Origin: Cyclina sinensis
Lineage: Eukaryota > Mollusca > Bivalvia > Venerida > Veneridae
Direction: 5' to 3'
Length of the DNA: 64,000 nt
NCBI GenBank assembly: GCA_012932295.1
Contig: JAAONU010000001.1
Location: 50,751,134 to 50,815,133 of the forward strand
In this document: in pieces, positions 1 through 10,163 of the stretch
Layout: each line of letters starts with the position of its first letter
How positions within the stretch are numbered: the stretch's first letter is position 1
Made by a program: the position numbers and the translations under genes
Notes under the pieces: model-generated
The model's database searches: none
What the model saw: only the letters and a program-made list of their open reading frames with translations
What the model was told of the DNA's origin: nothing

Positions 1-529
1 TGAGCTAAAAATGTGGTTTCAAGTGTTAAAAGGACTTTACTTTGATGTGAGCCAGGGACCTAGTTTTTGACCATAAATGACCCATACTCAAACCTGACTT
101 AGAAATCATCAACAGAAATAAAAATCATTATAACTGACTTTAAAATGGGAATTCTAGTGTCAACAAGGTTTTTGTTATGTTGAAGCCAGTTACCTAGTTT
201 TGGGCCCTGGGTGACTCATATTTAAACTTAACCTAGAAATCATCAACACAATGATTGTGACTGAAAATCATTATTACCGACTCCAGTATGTTTTCTCTAG
301 ATCTTTAACAAGAATTTCCTTGGATTTATGATGGTGAACTAGTTTTTGACCCCAAATGACCCATATTTAATCCAGACCTAGAAATCATGAACACAAATAT
401 TCTGAATGAAAATCAGGATGACTGACTTGAACATGTGTCCTTTTAAGCATAAACAAGATTTTCCTTGGATTTAAGCCAGTGACCTATTTTCTGATCCCAG
501 ATCACTATATTTGAACTTGACTCAGAAAT
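1..529 (-). repeat. Degenerate module-2 tandem array (period about 140 bp)
   Basis: Four diverged units recur at about 140 bp spacing, marked by CTAGAAATCATCAACA-like strings near 100, 230, 380 and 515. Each unit also has a GACCTAGTTTTTGACC-like core. The same module fills the interiors of RC-A elements at 10.2-11.7 and 38.7-40.4 kb. The array is cut by RC-G at 530 and resumes after 4630, so the two pieces were once contiguous. Confidence 0.75.
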
Positions 530-1117
530 AACAAGAGCTTGTCACAGACAAAGCAACAGTCCCCTACTGGTGCAATGTTCATCTCCCTAACTCCAACCCA
601 TATGTGGAAATTGACTAAAGAATTTGTCTGAGACATGCATAATCTCCATATGATCCTCTATCCATGTACAAAGTATCATAAAAGAAGAAAATGTCATAGG
701 TCAAGGTCATTTAGAGGTTAAGGTCAAAGAAATATATGTTGTTGAAAAGGTCTTATCGAAGGGGTTGTTGTGACCAAGTTTGAAGTAATTCTGTTCAGAA
801 ATAAGGAAATTATGGCCAAACTTATAGTTTTTGGACAAGAAAACTTTAAAGGTCAAGGTCACAGAAATGCACTTCATTTGAATGGTCTTGTCCAAGATAC
901 TGTTGTGGCCAAGTTTGAAGTGATTCCATTCAGTAGTAAGGAAAATTTGTCAATGGTAAAGTTTTCTGAGGAAATGACTGATAAACGGACGGACAGTTCC
1001 TCCTTTAGGTTCATAAAAAAATGAGGTGGATATTCTCCATACTGCCATTTATCCACATTTCACCGGATACAGTTTTTAGGGAAAGACAAATGTACCAAAT
1101 TTTTCAACAAAGGATGA

Positions 1118-3893
1118 AACAAGAGGGCCATGATGGCCCTGGATCGCTCACCTGAGTACTTTGGCTGTAGGTTTGCTGTTAAGCAGTATTTCATTTTTTA
1201 ATTGAAAATATATAAGTGCCTACAAACCAAATATGTAAAATATCAGTCAATAAATAAAGGCTCTATGACAGAAAGTAGAAATATCTATTATAAGCTATGG
1301 TGACCTTGACCTTGACCCAGTGACCTCAAACCCTACCCATGGGTAGAGGTCCATGCAAGGAACCTATATACTGAATATCAAAGATATTGGTCTATAACCG
1401 AAGGCTTTATGAGGTACAGTAGATAAATCTATTTTTAGCCTCTGTGACCTTTAACCTAATCCAATAATTTGATAAAGCTTGATAAAGCTTGCTTCATGCC
1501 AAATTTTAAAATTCAAGGCCTTGTGGTTTCAGACAAGAAGATTTTTAAAGATTTCCTTTTTAACATATTAAGGGCCCCTGGGGCGGGGCAAATTTTGACC
1601 CAAGGGCCAACATTTAAACAATATTGGTAAAGGTTCTTTACACAATACTCAACACCAAATATCTAAGGTCTACACCTATTTGTTTTCGAGAAAATTATTT
1701 TTCATGTTTTTCCTATATAAATCAATGTAAAACAAGAGAACCCTGGGGCGTGGCCAGTTTTGACCCAGGGGTCATAATTTGAACAAACATGGTAAACATC
1801 CACTAGACAATGCTACATACCAAATATCTAAGCTGTAGGCATTCAGATTTCCAGTAAGAAGATTTTTAAAGATTGCCTTTTTTACATATAAAGGGCCCCC
1901 GGGGCTGGGCCAATTTTGACCCCAGGGCCAACATATAAACAATACTGGTAAAGGTTATCTACACAATACTCCACACAAAATATCTAAGGTCTAGTCCTAT
2001 TAGTTTCAGAGAAAAATGACTTTTAATGTTTTTCCTATATAACTATATGTAAACCAAGAGAACCCTGGGGCATGGCCAATTTTGACCCAGGGAACATAAT
2101 TTGAATAAACTTGGTAGACAATCACTAGACATTGCTACATACCAAATATCAAAGCTGTAGGCATTGAGGTTTCCAGTAAGAAGATTTTTAAAGATTGCCT
2201 TTTTTACATATTAAGGGCCCCTGGGTCGAGACCAGTTTTTACCCCAGGGCCAACATATAAACAATACTGATAAAGGTTCTTTACGCAATACTCCACACCA
2301 AATATCTTAGGTCTAGTCCTATTAGTTTTGGAGAAAAATGATTTTTCATGTTTTTCCTATATAACTATATGTAAACCAAGAGAACCCCGGGGCATGGCCA
2401 ATTTTGACCTAGGGGACATAATTTGAACAAACTTGGTAGACATCCACTAGACAATGCTACTTACCAAATATCTAATCTGTAGGCATTGAGGTTTCCAGTA
2501 AGAAGATTTTTCAAGATTTCCTTTTTTACATATTAAGGGCCCCTGGGTCGGGACCAATTTTGACCCCAGGGCCAACATATAAACAATACTGGTAAAGGTT
2601 CTTTACACAATACTCAACACCAAATATCTAAGGTCTAGTCCAATTAGTTTTGGAGAAAAATGATTTTTCATGTTTTTCCTATATAACTATATGTAAACCA
2701 AGACAACCCTTGGGCGTGGCCAAATTTTAACCCAGGGGACATAATTTGAACAAACTTGGTAGACATCCACTAGACAATGCTACATACCAAATATCAAAGC
2801 TGTAGGCATTGTGGTTTCTGAGAAAAAGATTTTTCAAGATTTCCTTTTTTACATATTAAGGGCCCTTGGGGCGGGGCCAATTTTGACCCCAGGGCCAACA
2901 TATAAACAATACTGGTAAAGGTTCTTTACACAATACTCCACACCAAATATCTAAGGTCTAGTCCTATTAGTTTTGGAGAAAAATGATTTTTCATGTTTTT
3001 CCTATATAACTATATGTAAACCAAGAGAACCCTGGGGCATTACCAATTTTGACCCAGGCGACATAATTTGAACAAACTTGGTAGACATCCACTAGACAAT
3101 GCTACATACCAAATATCTAATCTGTAGGCATTAAGGTTTCCAGTAAGAAGATTTTTAAAGATTGCCTTTTTTACATAATTATTAAGGGCCCCTGGGTCAG
3201 GGCCAATTTTGACCCCAGGGCCAACATATAAACAATACTGGTAAAGGTTCCCTACACAATACTCCACACAAAATATCTAAGGTCTAGTCCTATTAGTTTT
3301 GGAGAAAAATGATTTTTCATGTTTTTCCTATATAACTATATGTAAACCAAGAGAACCCTGGGGCGTGGCCAATTTTGACCCAGGGGACATAATTTGAACA
3401 AACTTGGTAGACATCCACTAGACAATGCTACATACCAAATATCAAAGCTGTAGGCACTGTGGTTTCTGAGAAGAAGATTTTTAAAGATTTCCTATATAAG
3501 TCTATGTAAAAGGAAGTGACCCCTGGGATGGGGCCAATTTTGACCCCAGGGAAATAATTTGAACAATTTTTGTAGAGTTCCATAAGAGGGTGCTAAATGC
3601 CAAATATCTAAGCTCTAGGCCTTGTAGTTTCAGACAAGAAGATTTTCAAAGTTTTTCCTTTAAGTTGCCATAGCAACCAGAGTTCTGCATGGAATTGAAT
3701 TCTTTGAACAATTTTGGTAGAGCTTCATGCAAGGAACATTTCTGTGAAGTTTTGTTGAAATTGGCCCAGTGGTTTAGGAGGAGATGTTTTTTTAAAACAA
3801 AAGTTTACGCACGGACGCACGCATGCACCGACGACGGACATTGACTGATCACAATACCTCACCTTGTGCACTACTTGCACAGGTGAGCTAAAA
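1118..3893 (-). mobile_element. RC-A element, full length, with alternating 160-bp modules
   Basis: The left end is AACAAG, then the hairpin GGGCCATGATGGCCC, then GCTCACCTGAG. The right end has GACGCACG repeats and a stem-loop that closes with CAGGTGAGCTAAAA, complementary to GCTCACCTG. A roughly 430 bp left segment is nearly identical to those at 13.2, 24.8 and 53.9 kb. The interior (1560-3660) is a tandem array of roughly 160 bp units of two alternating kinds: one around CCCTGGGGCGTGGCCAA, the other around GGGCCCCTGGGGCGGGGCC. They form a dimer of about 322-325 bp. It codes for nothing; the longest ORF (minus 3040-3267) is repeat-derived. Confidence 0.85.
1560..3560 (-). repeat. Two-monomer higher-order tandem array, about 322 bp dimer
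   Basis: Landmark GGGGCATGG/GGGGCGTGG monomers sit near 1744, 2066, 2390, 2710, 3033 and 3358. The alternate GGGCCCC monomers sit near 1570, 1892, 2214, 2536, 2860 and 3186. Monomers are about 160 bp and the dimer repeat is about 322-325 bp. Both monomer types contain CCAAATATCTAAG and AAGATTTTTAAAG, so they share an ancestor. Confidence 0.8.
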
Positions 3894-4630
3894 ATTCAAA
3901 GTTCAAGGATGATAATTCTGACAATTTAGGTGCTAGAATTATGAACCTTGTCACATATGATGTGGGTGATGATAAGAAACTAATATTTAAAGTCTGAAGT
4001 AGATACATTAAGAAATAATGATATTATATACAAAAACCACATTTTTTCATGAAAATTCAAAGTTCAAGGGGGATAAATCTAATAATTTTGGAGCTAGAGT
4101 TGTGAACCTTGAGTTGCATTATCTTCATACCGTCACCTATCCATACTTCATGTTTCCAAAAAATATTTTCAGTACTTTTTGAGTTTTACAAAAAAACACA
4201 TTTTTTTAATGAAAATTCTAAGTTCAAGGGGGGATAAATCTAATAATTTTGGTGCTAGAGTTGTGAACCTTAAGGTGCATTATTTCCATACTATCACCTA
4301 TCCATATTTTATGTTTCATAGAATTATTCTTAGAAATTTTTGAATTATCACAAATATTGTTATATTTGCCATATTTTAAGTATATTTGTTGCTATAGCAA
4401 CCAAAATTTTCAACATATGAAGAAAAAAAAAAGACGTGCATAATCTCCAGACTGCCATCTACCCATATTCAAGTTTCATTAACATATTTTCAGTACTTTT
4501 TGCGTTATCACGGGATCCAATTTTTGTGATGGACGGACAGACTGACGGACGGACGGACTGACAGACGGACAGACAGATGGACGGAGGGTAAACCTATAGT
4601 CCCCTCCGGTTAAACCGGTAGGGGACTAAT

Positions 4631-6302
4631 AATCAACACCAACATTGTGACTGAATATCATGACGAATAATTTCAGAATGTGGCCTATAAAAGATTAAAC
4701 AGATTTGACTTAGATTTAAGCCAGCAGCACTAGTTTTTTTATTATTTCCAATATACCTAGAAATCACTAAGACAAACATCTTGACCAAACATAAAGGTTT
4801 CTTAATACAAAATGTGGCCGGTAGAGTATTAACAAGGTTTTCCTTTGAGTTTTGCCTTATGGCCTAGTTTCTGTTCCTACACGATCAAGTTTCAAGCTCA
4901 TCCTAGATATCATCAAGGCAAACATTCTGAGCAAGTTTCATTAAGACTTAATGCAAAATGTGGTATAGTGAGTAGACAAGGTTCTTTTTTGACATGACCT
5001 GATGACCTAGTTCTGCATACTACAAAACTTTCAAACCTGAGATATTACAAAGGCAATCATTCTGAGCAAATTTCATTAAGACTTATCAAAGATGTGGTTT
5101 CTTGAGTGTAAAGAAGTAAATTCTTGACGATGCACAGAAAGCTAGAAATCATCAAAATAATCTTTCTGACAAATTTCTGGGATATTTTGACTGAAAATGT
5201 AACCTCTAGAGTGTTAACAAGGTTTTTCTATTTTCGGGCTCTGTGACCTAGTTTTTGAACCCAGATGACCCATATTCGAATTTGAGCTAGAAATCATAGA
5301 AACAACCTTTCTGACAAATTTCCAGATTATTTGGACTGAAAATGTTACCTCTCCTTCTACAAAAAGATTTTCAAAGTTTTCACTATATAAGCCTATGTAA
5401 AACCAATGACCCCGGGGTGGGGCCAAATTTGACCCCAGAGGTATAATTTGAACAAACTTGGTAGAGGTCCACTAGACAATGCTACATACAAAATCTTAAG
5501 GCTCAGGCCCATGTGGTTTCAGACAAGAAGATTTTCAAAGTTTTCACTATATAAGTCTATGTAAAACCAATGACCTCGGGGTGGGGCCAAATCTGACCGC
5601 AGGGGCATAATTTGAACAAACTTGGTAGAGGTCCACTAGACAATGCTACATTCCAAATCTTAAGGCTCAGGGCCTTGTGGTTTCAGACAAGAAGATTTTC
5701 AAAGTTTTTCCTATATAAGCCTATGTAAAACCAATGACCCCAGGTTGGGGCAATATTTGACCCCAGAGGTATAATTTGAACAAACCTGGTAAAGGTCCAC
5801 TAGACAATGCTACATACCAAATCTTAAGGCTCAGGGCCTTGTGGTTTCAGAAAAGAAGAATTTCAAAGTTTTTCCTATATAAGCCTATGTAAAACCATTG
5901 ACCCCCGGGGCAGGGCCAAATTTGACCCCAGGGGCATAATTTGAAGAAACTTGGTAGAGGTTCACTAGACAATGCTACATACCAAATCTTAAGGCTCAGG
6001 GCCTTGTGGTTTCAGACAAGAAGATTTTTAAAGTTTCACTATATAAGCCTATGTAAAATCAATTGACCCCGGGGCGGGGCCAAATTTTTTACCCCAAGGG
6101 TATAATTTGAACAAACTTGGTAAAAGTCCACTAGACAATGCTACATACCAAATCTTAAGGCTCAGGGCCTTGTGGTTTCAGACAAGAAGATTTTCAAAGT
6201 TTTTCCTTTAAGTTGCCATAGCAACCAGAGTTCTTGATGGAAATGAATTCTTCGAACAACTTTGATAGAGCTTCATGCAAGGAATATCCCAGGCATGTTT
6301 TG
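4631..6302 (-). repeat. Module-2 then module-1 array; 3'-truncated RC-A type element
   Basis: The module-2 array resumes after RC-G (4631-5375). It then switches to five module-1 units of about 166 bp (5376-6215) carrying GGGGCGGGGCCAAATTTGACC and AATGCTACATACCAAATC. A unique RC-A right-end segment follows (GTTGCCATAGCAACCAGAG at about 6213), but the element stops near 6302 before the terminal GACG tract and hairpin. With 1-529 this is the old host of RC-G. Confidence 0.7.
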
Positions 6303-6497
6303 TCAATGTATCAGTTTGTACACTGCTTTCCTGGACAGATATAAAAATATTCTGTCACTGAATGACCTAAACAAAGTGAACATCAAATGAGATTTTTAAT
6401 CAATTTTTTAAGCATCAGCAGTTTTTTTTCTGAGAATTAAAATCATTTTACTGCTGCTAAAATATGTACCATCTTTACAAATTTTATTCAAACTTAC

Positions 6498-6661
6498 ATA
6501 TATTTAAATACATCATCTGACAAGCGCTTGAAGTCACCTGGCCGTATGATAAATACTGCATAAAAACCCAATTTTTCTATATCACCAATTTTGAGGCGTT
6601 TTACACCACCAGCTTTTTTTACTATAAACTCTCCAACTGCTGTAAAAATGTGTTGTTGTTT
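6498..6661 (-). CDS. Host gene internal exon (unrecognised protein)
   Basis: Internal exon of 164 nt on the minus strand. The acceptor is a long T-tract ending TTTTTTTTTCAG just above 6661; the donor is GTAAGTTT at 6497-6490. Read in phase 0 it encodes 54 codons plus two bases, with pieces such as HIFTAVGEFIVKKAGGVKRL and IRPGDFKRLSDDVFKY, and no stop. The phase continues from the exon ending at 15769 (phase 0), or from the candidate exon 15661-15711. The composition (charged, with alternating hydrophobics, no low complexity) is unlike the surrounding repeats. I do not recognise the family. The following exon should start with the third base of the split AT-N codon and was not found in 1-6490. 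Confidence 0.8.
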
Positions 6662-6675
6662 CTGAAAAAAAAATA

Positions 6676-6678
<3 letters not shown>

Positions 6679-6740
<62 letters not shown>

Positions 6741-6746
6741 ATATGT
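6679..6746. repeat. (TA)n microsatellite in host intron
   Basis: About 55 bp of pure AT dinucleotide repeat, followed by ATGTATGTATATATG. It lies just upstream (in gene sense) of the 6498-6661 exon and accounts for the Ile/Tyr-rich N-terminus of the open frame there. Confidence 0.95.
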
Positions 6747-6788
6747 TTAAACTGCTCAATGTAAAAATTCACCTACAGATTTGTTAAT

Positions 6789-7510
6789 AAACAAGAGCTC
6801 CACGAACAGCTCGGTAAATTCAAACAAGGAGGCCTCTGACACTTAATGACCTTTATCTGAACATGTAATATCCAAATTCATGCAAGTTTAGAGCACTCTA
6901 CATGTCACTTCAATGAGATAAATATTTGACCAAAGTTTCGTAATTATCCTGAAATGGGGTTTAGGAGATATGGAGCAGACAGGGATAATATGCCTTAAAG
7001 CTTTTACCTTTAACTGTGACATTGACCTTAAAATAGTGTTTTGAAAATATGGGTGCTGTACATCTTGACCAAATAATCATGGATTTCCTTTTAGTGGTTC
7101 AAGAGATAGACATCTGACAAAAATTGGTCCAGAACATGTATTATCCCAAAATAGTGCAACTTCAGTGTGCCTAAGAATGTTGGGTCCGCAAGTTGACTTC
7201 ATAAGATAAAATTTCTGAACTTTTATGAATATTCTTCAAGGAATTAAGGAAATATAAAGCAGACAAAAATTCTGTGGCTCAAATCTTTGACCTTGAACTG
7301 TTATCTTGACCTAAAATGAAATTTAGGTAATATGTGTTGTTTTAATGAGATAAACTTCTGACCCCACTTTCAAGAATATCCTCCAGCTGTTCAAGAGATA
7401 TAGAGTAGACCCTTGAAATTGCTAACATCATGACAGTCAGATGGACACACAGATGGAAAACCAAGGACATATACACATAATGTAATATGTCCCTTCGAGT
7501 GTATAAAAAG
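6789..7510 (-). mobile_element. RC-C element, about 720 bp
   Basis: The left end is AACAAGAGCTCCACGAACAG with a GAGCT...AGCTC hairpin. The interior has two or three diverged units with TTGACC strings. The right end has ATGGACACACAGATGG and then ATACAC...GTGTAT followed by AAAAAG. The complementarity between the left arm and right hairpin is weak here, so the assignment rests on the overall plan. Confidence 0.5.
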
Positions 7511-8123
7511 TAATTGTTTGTGAAATATTTTTTCTAAAAACTGCTTAATGTTGTTGAATTTGATGACATATGTACTAATAATTGAGTCAAGATATTAAAA
7601 GATAAATAAACCAAACAAACAAATGAAATACTTTTCATTAGGGATGGCAGCAAGTACACCTTTTTCTTCCAATTGAGTACGCAGTTACTTAGAAAATTTC
7701 TTAAAATTTTTCCAAACAAATATATACCTTAGACTTTGCACACAGACATACACATGACTTTTTGTTAACCAGTCGAAAACAGCTTTGACAGTTCACTCAC
7801 TCTCTTACAGAAACTGAACCAAATGTTGACATAAAATTTACAGATGAAATGGTTCTGAATTCTCCTGACAGCTGCAGCTGACCTCCAAACAGCGAGAGTT
7901 CTATTGACATTTGACAAGTATTTCTGGTAATAACTTTCGGCCACCATCTATTATTTATGGCACCGAAAGCTACCGACAACTCCAAACACATGCAATGTTA
8001 AGTGCAAAATAATATTGCCACCATCCATGATCTACTTTCATTTTCTTTTTACTTTTCATCTGCTTGCAAGAATTTATTATAAATAGGACTGCAAGGGAAG
8101 TAGCTTGGAGATTAAGTCTTTCA
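7511..8123. other. Non-repetitive intronic stretch, no gene supported
   Basis: AT-rich sequence without recognised repeats. Open frames on the minus strand (7534-7719, 7765-7947, 7797-7991) have no splice support and no recognisable motif. Confidence 0.5.
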
Positions 8124-8216
8124 TTGTTTTCATATTAAAGGGCTACCCTGAAACAAGTTTCAGCAACAAACTGTTGCTGAAACTTGTTTCAGGGTAGCCC
8201 TTTAATATGAAAACAA
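8124..8216. repeat. Perfect 45-bp palindrome with 3-base loop
   Basis: Arms 8124-8168 and 8172-8216 are exact reverse complements over 45 bp, from TTGTTTTCATATTAAAGGG to TTTCAGCAACA, around the loop AAC. The right arm runs directly into RC-A interior sequence (TTTCATTGCTGTAGCTAAA, also seen at about 17685). The palindrome therefore sits exactly where the left end of that RC-A copy is missing. Confidence 0.9.
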
Positions 8217-8379
8217 CAAATTTCATTGCTGTAGCTAAAAAACAAAAAAGTAGGTCAGTAGGTCAAAAATATAGGTCAAGGAATAATGTTTTTGAAATCA
8301 TCTTGAAAAACTTTACAAATGGTCCAAATTTTATTGCCATAGCGAAAAACTTAAAAAATAAGAAAACACTTTTTGGACT

Positions 8380-8412
<33 letters not shown>

Positions 8413-8984
8413 ACCCAAGTACTGACAAGAAGATTTTAAAGTTTTTTTGCTATATAACTCTTTGTAAAACATGTGACCCCTTGGGCGGGGCCAGTTTTGA
8501 CCCAGGGGCCATGATTTGAACAATCTTGGTAGAGGTCTACTAGACAATGCTCAACACCAAATATCTAAGCTCCATGCCTTGCGGTTTCTGACAAGAAGAT
8601 TTTTAAATCAAGTAAGCCCCAGGGCGGGGTTAGTTCTGACCCCAGGGTCATAATTTGAACAATCTTGGTAGAGGTCCACTAGATGATGCCTCATACCAAA
8701 TACCTAAGCTCCAGGCCTTGTGGTTTCAGACAAGAAGATTTTCAAAGTTTTTCCTTTAAGTTGCCATAGCAACCAGAGTTCTGCATGGAATTGAATTTTT
8801 TGAACAAATTTGGAAGAGCTTCATGCAAGGAACATCCCATGCAAGTTTCATTGAATTTGTCCCAGTGGTTTCAGAGGAGATGTCGTTTGAATGAAATTGT
8901 TGACGCCTCACGACGCACGATGCACAGCAGACATTGGGGTATGACAAAAGCTCACTCTGGCACTTTGTGCCAGGTGAGCTAAAA
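8217..8984 (-). mobile_element. RC-A element, left-truncated
   Basis: It lacks the AACAAG/GGGCCATGATGGCCC end. It contains interior sequence shared with 17.68-17.87 kb, a 28-base G run (8380-8407), three module-1 units, the GTTGCCATAGCAACCAGAG segment, GACGCACGATGCAC, and a right-end hairpin CTGGCACTTTGTGCCAG continuing GTGAGCTAAAAA. The right end abuts an RC-H array. Confidence 0.8.
8380..8407 (+). repeat. Poly-G run of 28
   Basis: Uninterrupted G homopolymer inside an RC-A copy. A shorter equivalent run sits at the same interior position in the copy at 17.8 kb, so the run belongs to the subfamily and expands. It creates Pro- or Gly-rich open frames that are not genes. Confidence 0.95.
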
Positions 8985-9921
8985 ATTGAAAAAGAATTAT
9001 GGTTGTGGGCAATTAAAGATAGTTGTGATACTTGTACATTGCATTTCCTGTCATTGTGCTTGACCACTGTATGTAGTTGCACTGAATTCCAACCAGTAGT
9101 TTTCAAGTCATGCTCTAGACAAGAAAAACCAACAAAGGGCAATAACTGTGCAAATACTGAAGATGGACTTATAGCTCTTATACAATGCACTTCCTGTCAT
9201 TGTGCTTGACCATTGTATAAAGTTGCAATGAATTCCAACCAATAGTTTTCAAGTTATTCTGCAGACAAGGAAAACCAACAAAGGGGAATAACTGTGCAAA
9301 TAGTGGAGAAAGAGTTATAGCTCTTGTACATGGCACATCCACTCATTGTGTTTGACCATTGTATGAAGTTGCATTAAATTCCAACCAGTACTTTTCAAGT
9401 TATGTTCTGGACAAGGAAATCCAACAAAGGGCAATTACTCTGCAAATAGTGAAGATGGAGTTAGAGCACTTGTACACTGCACTTCCACTCATTGTGCTTG
9501 ATCACTGTATGAAGTTGCACTGAATTCCAACCAGTAGTTTTCAAGTTATTCTCTGGACAAGGAAAACCAACAAGGGTCAATAACTCTGCAAATATAGAAG
9601 ATGGAGTTATGATTCTTCAACACTGCACTTTCTCTCATTGTGCTTGACCATTGAATGAAGTTGCACTGAATTCCAACCTGTAGTTTTCAAGTTATGCTTT
9701 GGACAAGGAAAACTAATAAAAGGCAATAACTCTGCAAATAGTGAAGACGTAGTTAAGATTCTTGGACACTGCACTTCCTCTGGTGTTTGACCATCATATG
9801 AAGTTGCATAGAATTCCAACCAGTTGTTTTCAAGTTATGCTCCGGAAAAGGTACAGCCCAACCGACCAACCAACCACAGGGTGACTCCTATATACCCCCA
9901 AACTTCGTTTTGGGAGTATAA
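8985..9921 (-). mobile_element. RC-H element, left end missing
   Basis: Six tandem units of about 146 bp, each with AATTCCAACCAGTAGTTTTC, a variant of GGACAAGGAAAACCAACAAAG and GGCAATAACT. The right end has a CCAACCGACCAACC tract and the hairpin 9890-9920 (TATACCCCC...TTGGGAGTATA) followed by AAAA. A second copy with both ends is at 30460-32095. Confidence 0.75.
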
Positions 9922-10163
9922 AAATATAGTATTTTCACATCAATCTTACACCCTTAAGCTCCTTTTACAATGCATAGTTGCAACATGTTAGCTGGGATCA
10001 GACAGAAAGCATTTAACTATTATTTATGTTTTTCTTCATTCCTGCAAACTAAGAAACCTAATTGGAATTTTAGAATATTACTATTTTTTACGAATAATGG
10101 GATTTTTAGGCAAATAATGCTCATTGTCTTTATTTATATAAAATTTTGATTGCATGCAATGAA
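9922..10163. other. Unique AT-rich spacer
   Basis: No repeat family, RNA or coding signal recognised. Confidence 0.5.

Larger units (their letters stand above)
530..4630 (-). mobile_element. RC-G rolling-circle-type element, split by nested RC-A
   Basis: It starts AACAAGAGCTTGTC, where ACAAG and CTTGT form a small hairpin, followed by the arm AGTCCCCTACTGG. It ends at 4598-4627 with a long hairpin whose right arm CCGGTAGGGGACT is the near-exact complement of that arm, followed by TAATAA. The interior has about 130 bp units and, before the end, a GGACGGAC-type tetranucleotide tract (4533-4576). The pieces 530-1117 and 3894-4630 share unit sequence (the CTCCATACTGCCAT type), so RC-A at 1118-3893 is an insertion. 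RC-G itself lies inside the module-2 array. Confidence 0.7.

Noticed and set aside
1..10. TGAGCTAAAA looks like an RC-A right end at the window start
   Set aside because: The following bases continue a module-2 unit, and the same GGCTAAAAATGTTACC text occurs inside units at 39.4 kb, so it is interior sequence.
707..1056. Overlapping open frames on both strands (84 and 62 codons)
   Set aside because: They lie in diverged RC-G units with no motif, and both strands are open merely by composition.
6662..6772. Ile/Tyr-rich N-terminal extension of the frame at 6494-6772
   Set aside because: It is translation of the (TA)n and T-tract upstream of a splice acceptor.
8263..8547. Pro-rich open frame on minus
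   Set aside because: Produced by the 28-base G run inside RC-A.
8756..9190. 144-codon minus open frame
   Set aside because: It crosses from RC-A right end into RC-H units; its repeated FVGFPCPEHNLKTTGWNS-like text recurs in every RC-H unit.
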